The notes beneath the pieces are model-generated. The model saw only the letters and a list, made by a program, of their open reading frames with translations. It was not told the DNA's origin and ran no database searches. Source: Saprospiraceae bacterium (GTDB lineage Bacteria > Bacteroidota > Bacteroidia > Chitinophagales > Saprospiraceae). Taken from it: DNA of 6,187 nt. Below are positions 1 to 4,451 of the stretch, one piece after another (the stretch's first letter is position 1; each line of letters starts with the position of its first letter). A program made the translations under genes and the position numbers. Location: positions 1 to 6,187 of the forward strand of contig JALVCY010000002.1 of NCBI GenBank assembly GCA_027009605.1, in the 5' to 3' direction.

Positions 1-99
1 ATTTTCTCACGTAGCCCTGCTACGCTTCAAAAATTGTAGCTTCAACATCCACAAAAATGCCTATTTTTTGCCTTAAAATAGGAGCACCTAAACAGTTAC
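1..99. mobile_element. Miniature inverted-repeat element, copy 1 (left end outside window)
   Basis: Positions 1-14 match 2237-2250, and 42-99 match 2276-2334 with one mismatch and one single-base gap. This is therefore a second copy of the 140-bp element at 2195-2334, in the same orientation, cut by the window edge. It ends at 86-99 with ACCTAAACAGTTAC, the terminal inverted repeat of the complete copy. Its core (about 11-41) is unrelated to that of the other copy: GTAGC (11-15) pairs with GCTAC (19-23), which can alternatively pair with GTAGC (36-40). There is no coding capacity, so any movement would need a transposase supplied elsewhere. If it carries a target duplication, the bases just right of the end (AAAACGGCT, 100-108) should recur left of the missing end. 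Confidence 0.75.
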
Positions 100-257
100 A
101 AAACGGCTAAAGTCAAGTAGGGGCTAATTCTTCAAGTCAAATCACTGTGATATCTATCGAGAAGTAACGGACAAAGCCAGACTGCGCCCGAAATAGGGTA
201 AGACGCATCCCCATTTTTGCTAAAAAAAGGTCGTTGTAAATAATCAAATGCGAGCAT

Positions 258-333
258 CTCAACTTTCTCAACTAATGAAGCGCAGCGAGTGAATCCATTA
301 GCGAAGCCAATTAGCTTCTTCAACTCTCTCAAC
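258..333 (-). repeat. GTTGAGA-type repeat cluster left of tnaA (reads on the minus strand)
   Basis: CTCAAC occurs at 258-263, 267-272 and 328-333, with a TTCAAC variant at 319-324; on the minus strand these read GTTGAG or GTTGAA. The two pairs are separated by an insert bounded by an inverted repeat, CTAATG (272-277) and CATTAG (296-301), enclosing a GC-rich centre with GCGCAGCG. The same words recur right of tnaA in the opposite orientation (1880-1960 and 2062-2118). Not coding as far as I can see; function unknown. Confidence 0.55.
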
Positions 334-398
334 CCATACTCGCTTCATTCAATCCAATTTATTTTTCCAACAAGCCATTCTATTCTACTAACTTTTCT

Positions 399-406
399 TA
401 CCTTTG
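399..406 (+). promoter_or_regulatory. Candidate -7 box for tnaA
   Basis: TACCTTTG fits the Bacteroidota sigma-A -7 consensus TAnnTTTG. No clear TTG or TTTG -33 element lies 17-23 bases upstream. If used, transcription would start near 410-413, leaving a leader of about 90 nt that contains the short ORF at 436-495. Confidence 0.4.
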
Positions 407-435
407 AAACTGATATTTTTACGCAAGTAAGTTGG

Positions 436-495
436 ATGCAAACTCAAGACAAATGGGATGCATACCGACCAAAAAACACGTCAAAGCCAAATTGA
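436..495 (+). CDS. Possible 19-residue Trp-containing leader ORF upstream of tnaA
   Basis: An ATG at 436 opens a 19-codon frame with one tryptophan (residue 7, in a KWDAYRP context) and the end SKPN before TGA. It lies after the candidate promoter, in the same frame as tnaA, and its stop is separated from the tnaA ATG by only 6 nt. Tryptophanase operons in enterobacteria are controlled by a 24-residue leader, TnaC, whose single Trp codon and terminal Pro cause tryptophan-dependent ribosome stalling; here the Trp is 13 codons before the stop, the same spacing as in E. coli TnaC. The peptide is otherwise not similar, the terminal residue is Asn rather than Pro, and there is no long spacer for Rho-dependent termination. 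The frame is open upstream to 289, so this may simply be a chance open frame. Confidence 0.2.
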   Translation: MQTQDKWDAYRPKNTSKPN

Positions 496-501
496 GAAAA
501 C

Positions 502-1878
502 ATGCACCATAAAGTAACTATTGAACCATTTCGGATAAAGGTGGTCGAGCCAATCAAATTGACCACCGAAGCAGAAAGAGTCGAAATCCTAAAAAAAGCG
601 CATTACAATCCATTTCTGATTGATGCCGAAGATGTCATTATTGATTTGTTGACAGATAGCGGCACGTCAGCCATGAGTGCCAACCAATGGAGCGGCATCA
701 TGCGCGGAGATGAAAGCTATGCAGGCGCAAGAAGCTGGAAACGTATGGAAAAGGCCATTCAGGATTTGACCGGTTTTGAATTCATCCTGCCAACACACCA
801 AGGACGTGCGGCCGAGCATTTATTGTACACCAAGGTTGGTGGCCCGGGCAAAGTATTTATTTCTAACACACATTTTGACACGACCCGGGCGAATATAGAA
901 TTTTCGGGCGCAAAGGCTATAGATATTCCCATTCCGGAAGGGTTGCAACCGGCTTCAACGCATCCATTCAAAGGCAATATGGATACGGAAAAACTCGACC
1001 GGCTAATTACAGAGCACGGCGCAGAGAATATTGGTGCCGTCATCCTAACGGTAACGAATAATAGCGGTGGTGGCCAGCCGGCCAGCCTAGCTAACGCCGA
1101 AGCGGTCTCCAAAATATGCAAAAAACACGGTGTTCTTTTTATCTTCGATATGTGCCGGATTGCCGAGAATGCTTATTTTATCAAACACAGAGAAGCCGCT
1201 TACCAAGACTGGTCTTACGAAGATATTGCCAAAAAAATGCTCTCTTTTGGAGACGGAGCCATCATGAGCGCCAAAAAAGATGCTTTGGTGAATATGGGCG
1301 GATTCTTGGCACTAAATGACGAACGTCTAGCGGACGAATGCAAAACTACGCTTATTGTTACGGAAGGTTTTTCTACTTATGGTGGATTGACCGGAAGAGA
1401 TATGGAGGCCATCGCCATTGGTTTAAAAGAAGTTTTTGAACCGGATTACTTACATTACCGGGTGACCAGTACGGCTTATCTAGGCAATAAGATTTTGAAG
1501 ATGGGCATTCCAATTATCCAGCCGGTGGGGGGGCATGCGGTGTATGTGGATGCGAAGGCATTTTATCCCCATATTCCGCCGGAGCAATTTCCCGGTCAAG
1601 CCTTAGCTTGTGAATTGTACAAAATCGGGGGCGTGCGAGCCGTAGAAATTGGCTCCGTTATGTTTGGATCCAAAAATGAAGCCGGCGAATTTGTGCCTGC
1701 TAGTATGGAGCTTGTCCGAATGGCTATCCCAAGGAGGGTCTATACCCAAAGTCATATTGATTACGTGATTGAAGTCTTTGGTGAATTGCTCAAAGGAAGA
1801 GAACAAGTCAAAGGAATCAAAATCGTCAAAGAACCGGAATTTTTGAGACATTTTACTTCTTGGTTTGAGTATGTGTAA
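502..1878 (+). CDS. tnaA: Tryptophanase (tryptophan indole-lyase)
   Basis: A PLP-dependent beta-eliminating lyase of 458 residues, full length for the family, expected to split L-tryptophan into indole, pyruvate and ammonia as a cytoplasmic, K+-dependent tetramer. Visible landmarks are THQGR (98-102, cofactor phosphate), N187, D216 and R219 (pyridine ring), SAKKD (256-260) with K259 as the likely PLP lysine, Y73, and R406 for the substrate carboxylate. The sister enzyme tyrosine phenol-lyase differs at pocket positions: here Asp126 (Thr in that enzyme), Phe290 (Met), Ile383 (Arg) and His450 (Phe) all match tryptophanase. Elsewhere, as in YGGLTGRDMEAIAIGL, and in lacking the insertion E. coli TnaA has after THQGR, it resembles tyrosine phenol-lyase, as I recall for Bacteroides tryptophanases. 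The ATG at 502 gives the usual N-terminus (EPFRIKVVEP); an in-frame TGA lies 6 nt upstream. It stands alone with no permease gene beside it. Confidence 0.93.
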   Translation: MHHKVTIEPFRIKVVEPIKLTTEAERVEILKKAHYNPFLIDAEDVIIDLLTDSGTSAMSANQWSGIMRGDESYAGARSWKRMEKAIQDLTGFEFILPTHQGRAAEHLLYTKVGGPGKVFISNTHFDTTRANIEFSGAKAIDIPIPEGLQPASTHPFKGNMDTEKLDRLITEHGAENIGAVILTVTNNSGGGQPASLANAEAVSKICKKHGVLFIFDMCRIAENAYFIKHREAAYQDWSYEDIAKKMLSFGDGAIMSAKKDALVNMGGFLALNDERLADECKTTLIVTEGFSTYGGLTGRDMEAIAIGLKEVFEPDYLHYRVTSTAYLGNKILKMGIPIIQPVGGHAVYVDAKAFYPHIPPEQFPGQALACELYKIGGVRAVEIGSVMFGSKNEAGEFVPASMELVRMAIPRRVYTQSHIDYVIEVFGELLKGREQVKGIKIVKEPEFLRHFTSWFEYV

Positions 1879-1879
1879 G

Positions 1880-1960
1880 AGGTTGAGAACGTTCGCCTTC
1901 GGCTCACTAGGTTGAGAACTTGTCCCGATTACTATCGTGGATTCGGACTTCGTGGTTGAG
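1880..1960 (+). repeat. GGTTGAGA words with hairpin-like spacers, right of tnaA
   Basis: AGGTTGAGAAC occurs at 1880-1890 and again at 1909-1919, and GGTTGAGA starts a third time at 1954. The spacers are unrelated. The first contains GCC-TTC-GGC. The second can fold as TCCCGAT (1923-1929) with ATCGTGGA (1934-1941), a 7-bp stem with one bulged T and a 4-base loop. The cluster begins two bases after the tnaA stop codon. No T-run follows the stems, so a classical intrinsic terminator is not indicated. Confidence 0.5.
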
Positions 1961-2011
1961 ATTCGCTTGGGGCGTGGATCGCTAAGCACGGAGCGCAGCG
2001 TAGTGATTGGT

Positions 2012-2044
2012 GAGCCAAAATGTTCCCCTGTATGCCATTGGCTC
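2012..2044. repeat. Inverted repeat in the tnaA/pseudouridine synthase intergenic region
   Basis: GAGCCAA (2012-2018) is complementary to TTGGCTC (2038-2044) around a 19-base loop. There is no T-run on either side, so a terminator role is not supported. No open frame of note lies in 1961-2061. Confidence 0.35.
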
Positions 2045-2061
2045 TGGATGAAATCTTTGCT

Positions 2062-2118
2062 AGTTGAAGAAGTTGAGAAGTGAGAAGTTGAGAAGTGAGA
2101 AGTGAGTGGTGAGTGGTG
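2062..2118 (+). repeat. Purine-rich tandem repeat tract
   Basis: The 15-base unit AGTTGAGAAGTGAGA occurs twice back to back (2071-2085 and 2086-2100), preceded by the related GTTGAAGAA. It then grades into a 7-base unit GTGAGTG repeated twice (2102-2108 and 2109-2115) and a partial unit. This is the densest block of the GTTGAGA family in the window and the kind of tract prone to slippage. The coding strand of tnaA carries the purines. Confidence 0.7.
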
Positions 2119-2140
2119 AAGCTAGCCTAGAAAGAAAAAA

Positions 2141-2174
2141 AATCTGCGGAAATCTGCGGGGAAAAAATCAGCGG
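2141..2174 (+). repeat. Triple AATCTGCGG repeat
   Basis: AATCTGCGG at 2141-2149 and 2151-2159, then AATCAGCGG at 2166-2174, separated by short A-rich spacers. No coding frame. It lies between the purine-rich tract and the mobile element. Confidence 0.55.
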
Positions 2175-2185
2175 GAGATAAAGTT

Positions 2186-2194
2186 TTATTTTTT
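2186..2194. repeat. Target-site duplication, left copy
   Basis: TTATTTTTT directly abuts the left terminal repeat of the 140-bp element and is identical to 2335-2343 directly abutting its right terminal repeat. The sequence is AT-only, so part of the match could be chance, but perfect identity over 9 bases at exactly the element edges is the signature of transposition. Confidence 0.7.
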
Positions 2195-2334
2195 GTAACT
2201 GTTTAGGTATCCCATTTTGTGCCTGTTTTTGCTAAAATTTTCTCACGTAGGGACGCACGGCCGTGCGTCCCTACGTCAACATACACAAAAATGCCTATTT
2301 TTTGCCTTAAAACTAGGAGCACCTAAACAGTTAC
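2195..2334. mobile_element. Miniature inverted-repeat element (MITE-like), copy 2, complete
   Basis: A 140-bp non-coding element with perfect 14-bp terminal inverted repeats, GTAACTGTTTAGGT (2195-2208) and ACCTAAACAGTTAC (2321-2334), imperfectly complementary inner arms and a perfect palindrome at its centre (2245-2276). Identical 9-base sequences lie outside both ends. It encodes nothing, so movement must have depended on a transposase acting on its ends. Ends starting GTAA with 8-bp duplications are characteristic of IS66-family elements, so that family is one candidate; this is inference, since the duplication reads as 9 bp here (the ninth base could match by chance). It lies between the convergent tnaA and pseudouridine synthase genes and its palindrome could serve as a bidirectional stop. 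A partial second copy is at 1-99. Confidence 0.8.
2245..2276. repeat. Perfect 32-bp palindrome in the core of the mobile element
   Basis: A loop-less perfect palindrome with 16-base arms; its inner 20 bases are GGACGCACGGCCGTGCGTCC, extended on both sides by matching ACGTAG/CTACGT bases. It is far more GC-rich than the AT-rich arms around it. As RNA it would form a very stable hairpin from either strand; as DNA it could extrude a cruciform. Copy 1 of the element lacks it. Confidence 0.9.
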
Positions 2335-2343
2335 TTATTTTTT
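2335..2343. repeat. Target-site duplication, right copy (overlaps the rluB stop codon)
   Basis: TTATTTTTT, identical to 2186-2194. Read on the minus strand it is AAA AAA TAA, which is Lys278, Lys279 and the stop codon of the pseudouridine synthase. Confidence 0.7.
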
Positions 2344-3174
2344 ACCCTTTGTAAAATGTTTCAGCATAATGATTTCCTGACCATTTAGATGCCTGAACCA
2401 CCCGCGTTTTAAATCCTTTTTAGTCAATCCGGCAAAATAGACACGGTCTAGTTTGACCACTTCATAATTCAAGTGCTCGAAAATTCGCCGGATAATCCGG
2501 TTCCAGCCAATATGAATTTCGATACCTACTTTATTTTTGGGCTTATCATCCAAATAAGAGATGCCATCCACGATAGCTATGCCTTCTTCTAAGCGAATTC
2601 CTTTTTTGATTTTAGCTAAATCATTTTCCGCAAGGGGGCGATCTAAGGTGGCATGATATATTTTTCGAACTTGGCCGGATGGGTGACTCAATCGAAAAGA
2701 TAAATCTCCATCATTCGTCAAAAGTAGCAATCCTGTGGTCGCACGATCCAAACGGCCGACTGGAAAAATTCGCTGGGGGACTTTATCACCAATTAAGTCC
2801 AAAACGGTTCGGCGTCCTTTTTCATCGCTAGCCGTGGTAATGGTGTTTTTAGGCTTGTTCATTAGGATATAGACCTTGTCCAGTTGGGGGATTAACTTCG
2901 TCCCCTTATATTCAACCACATCTTTTTTGGTTACTTCAAAACCCGGATTGACCACCACGTCTCCATTGACTTTTACAAGCCCTTCCTTGACGTACTCGGC
3001 GGCTTTCCGGCGCGAACAAATTCCGGAAAGTGCTACATACTTGTTCAGCCTTGTTTTTTCCGCAAGGACTTGGGTGGATACAACCGGTTTGTTCAACTTA
3101 TTAAAGTCTTTTCCCGGTCTTTTTTTCTTTTTTGTCCGGATTTTTTGCCCCCTATGGAATTTTTTCTTTGCCAT
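2335..3174 (-). CDS. rluB: rRNA pseudouridine synthase, RsuA/RluB family
   Basis: A 279-residue enzyme that converts a uridine in rRNA to pseudouridine. A lysine-rich basic tail (1-40) precedes an S4 RNA-binding domain (about 41-90, starting TRLNKYVALSGICSRRKAAE). The catalytic domain follows, with the signature GRLDRATTGLLLLTNDG (140-156), D143 being the presumed catalytic aspartate. The family is clear; the target is not. RluB-type 23S rRNA modification is the best guess, so the symbol is provisional. The conserved GRNRxVRR motif reads GWNRIIRR (223-230), with Trp224 in place of arginine. The start is fixed by an in-frame stop 18 nt upstream with no other start codon between. The last two lysines and stop codon (2335-2343) coincide with the target duplication of the adjacent mobile element, so the insertion left the protein intact. 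It follows gldB on the same strand but has its own promoter-like sequence. Confidence 0.88.
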   Translation of the reverse strand: MAKKKFHRGQKIRTKKKKRPGKDFNKLNKPVVSTQVLAEKTRLNKYVALSGICSRRKAAEYVKEGLVKVNGDVVVNPGFEVTKKDVVEYKGTKLIPQLDKVYILMNKPKNTITTASDEKGRRTVLDLIGDKVPQRIFPVGRLDRATTGLLLLTNDGDLSFRLSHPSGQVRKIYHATLDRPLAENDLAKIKKGIRLEEGIAIVDGISYLDDKPKNKVGIEIHIGWNRIIRRIFEHLNYEVVKLDRVYFAGLTKKDLKRGWFRHLNGQEIIMLKHFTKGKK

Positions 3175-3178
3175 GTCG

Positions 3179-3208
3179 CAAAGATAGGGATTTTATGGTT
3201 GGGATAAA
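3179..3208 (-). promoter_or_regulatory. Bacteroidota-type promoter of the pseudouridine synthase gene
   Basis: On the minus strand TATCTTTG (3186 to 3179) matches the -7 consensus TAnnTTTG, and a TTTA (3208 to 3205) lies 18 bases upstream where the -33 TTTG is expected. The box ends only 4 nt before the ATG at 3174, which implies a transcript start at or next to the start codon, meaning a leaderless or nearly leaderless mRNA. Confidence 0.55.
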
Positions 3209-3240
3209 CGGGGTATGCCTATCAGTGGTGGCTGCAAGCT

Positions 3241-4302
3241 TTATTTGCCCTTCGGTTTGTATTTAGATTTTTTCAGAATCAATTTAGAATCTTTAAGGGC
3301 GAGTAATTCTTCAAAAGTAGTTTTGGGGTAGCGCTTCATATAGGCTTTGATAATTTGCCAGCCCATGTAATTGCCGGTACGTCCCGGTGCTTCGTCAGGC
3401 ATGCCGGTAGAGTTTGGGCTGGGCGTAATCAGTTTTCTAAAGTCTTTCATTTTTGTCGAGTATAGGAGACCTTCATGAATAAAATGCGACCACATATTGA
3501 ATTCATTCTCTTGACACCATTCATATTGGGCTTTGGTATATCTGATGATGACACTATCGGGTGTAGCCGGTAAAAAATGATCAAGGAGATACAAGGCTTT
3601 CCCGTTAGAAATGATATAATCCAAAAATTCTTCTCCTTCAATATTGCCGGATAATCTGTCCGCATAGGCACGCAAGGCATACGGTACAATATTTTCTTTG
3701 GTCATGGTGCGTTTGATGTAATCCGGAAAAACCATCGGGTCGTAAGGGAAGTCTTTACCTAAAAACATATCCAAACCAACGAACAAATCTTTAGACATCG
3801 GATAGGCGCCAATGGCAAACTCGGTTTCAACAGTATAGATATTAGGGGTTGGCCGCTTGGGTAAGTAGTATTTGACATATTTGAAGGCTTGCGCAAAATC
3901 CGCACGCTCTTTCGAGAAATCCCCAATAATCTGTTCCGTTGTGTCATATAAGCGACGTAGGCCGGGATGCTGCATGGCATGCAAAAAATCAATGGTATCT
4001 TTGACCCGCATGGAGGGGGCGGTCATAAAACGGATATAAGTTTTGAGAAACTCCGGATGATTTTTTTGCAGCTCTTGATAAAATGCCGGAATATCCGCAC
4101 TATCCGTGTGATAATAGATGCTATCAAAGCGATAAACCTGCGATTCAATGTGGATGTCCCGGACATCAGGAATTTTCTCGTCATCGTTGCAACTACTGAT
4201 AGAGAGCCCAAATAGAAGTAGCAATAGCCACGCTCCAAGTAGAAACGAGCTGCTTTTCTTGCCAAAAGAAAGGGGATAGGTAAAATTCATGAAGCGGTAC
4301 AT
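3241..4302 (-). CDS. gldB: Gliding motility lipoprotein GldB
   Basis: A 353-residue lipoprotein of the GldB family, required for gliding in Flavobacterium johnsoniae and conserved in Bacteroidota, including species not known to glide. A lipoprotein signal peptide has a leucine-rich core (about 20-33) and lipobox ISSC with the lipidated Cys at residue 38. The mature chain starts CNDDEK, then RDIHIESQVYRFDS, the usual GldB opening. The C-terminal hallmark PGRTGNYMGWQIIKAYM (306-322) and the ending KKSKYKPK match the family, and the length is typical. The precise role is unknown; it is an envelope protein anchored by lipid. The start may be Met5 (4290) rather than Met1, because the -7 box at 4310-4317 would leave almost no leader before 4302. 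It is divergent from the barrel gene and followed on the same strand by the pseudouridine synthase, which has its own promoter. Flavobacterium gldB is often followed by gldC; none is seen here. Confidence 0.88.
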   Translation of the reverse strand: MYRFMNFTYPLSFGKKSSSFLLGAWLLLLLFGLSISSCNDDEKIPDVRDIHIESQVYRFDSIYYHTDSADIPAFYQELQKNHPEFLKTYIRFMTAPSMRVKDTIDFLHAMQHPGLRRLYDTTEQIIGDFSKERADFAQAFKYVKYYLPKRPTPNIYTVETEFAIGAYPMSKDLFVGLDMFLGKDFPYDPMVFPDYIKRTMTKENIVPYALRAYADRLSGNIEGEEFLDYIISNGKALYLLDHFLPATPDSVIIRYTKAQYEWCQENEFNMWSHFIHEGLLYSTKMKDFRKLITPSPNSTGMPDEAPGRTGNYMGWQIIKAYMKRYPKTTFEELLALKDSKLILKKSKYKPKGK

Positions 4303-4309
4303 TTTTTGA

Positions 4310-4317
4310 CAAAGGTA
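4310..4317 (-). promoter_or_regulatory. Candidate -7 box for gldB
   Basis: TACCTTTG on the minus strand (4317 to 4310) matches TAnnTTTG. No good -33 element is visible 17-23 bases upstream. The box ends 7 nt before the ATG at 4302 and 19 nt before the alternative ATG at 4290, which favours the second start or a near-leaderless mRNA. Confidence 0.5.
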
Positions 4318-4413
4318 TCAAATTAAGCCTTTTTACGTACTTAAAAAACGTTGGTTTTCGTTTGAAGACGAAATTTCAACGAAAGATAACGGAAATACAT
4401 TATATAATTCCAC

Positions 4414-4421
4414 TATCTTTG
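4414..4421 (+). promoter_or_regulatory. Candidate -7 box for the barrel-nadC operon
   Basis: TATCTTTG matches the Bacteroidota -7 consensus and lies 30 nt before the ATG at 4452, a normal leader length. No convincing -33 box is seen. It shares the 149-bp divergent intergenic region with the gldB promoter; the start of the A-rich stretch before the ATG is typical of translation initiation in this phylum. Confidence 0.5.
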
Positions 4422-4451
4422 GGCTTCATTCCAATCAAAAAATAATTAAAA

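Larger units (their letters stand above)
100..435. other. Intergenic region without a convincing gene
   Basis: This stretch between the mobile element and tnaA holds no gene I can support. Short open frames exist on both strands (a 66-residue one on the minus strand at 132-332 and the first part of a 68-residue one on the plus strand from 289), but both run through the CTCAAC repeats and resemble no family I recognise. The visible structure is a small palindrome (ATCAC/GTGAT, 141-151), the repeat cluster at 258-333 and the promoter-like box at 399-406. Confidence 0.6.

Noticed and set aside
141..151. ATCAC/GTGAT palindrome as a CRP-type operator
   Set aside because: CRP sites need TGTGA and TCACA separated by six bases; here the halves are one base apart in the opposite order.
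132..332. 66-residue minus-strand open frame left of tnaA
   Set aside because: Its N-terminal part is translated from the CTCAAC repeats and it resembles no family I know; it looks like a chance frame or decayed repeat.
1527..1533. Run of seven G in tnaA as a possible phase-variation tract
   Set aside because: It encodes two conserved glycines (343-344) of the GGHA motif; seven bases is short for a contingency locus and the frame is intact. It may still be an error-prone spot for sequencing.
1888..1941. Intrinsic terminator directly after tnaA
   Set aside because: Short stems are present but none is GC-strong and followed by a T-run on the plus strand.
1603..1989. 128-residue minus-strand open frame overlapping the tnaA 3' end
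   Set aside because: Most of it lies antisense to the conserved tnaA coding sequence and the rest runs through repeats; the tnaA frame explains it.
2062..2174. CRISPR array
   Set aside because: The repeats are 7-15 bases, partly tandem, with no constant spacer length and no cas genes.
1..2334. Composite transposon carrying tnaA between two element copies
   Set aside because: Copy 2 has its own target duplication immediately on both sides, so it inserted independently; a composite unit would share a duplication only at the outer ends.
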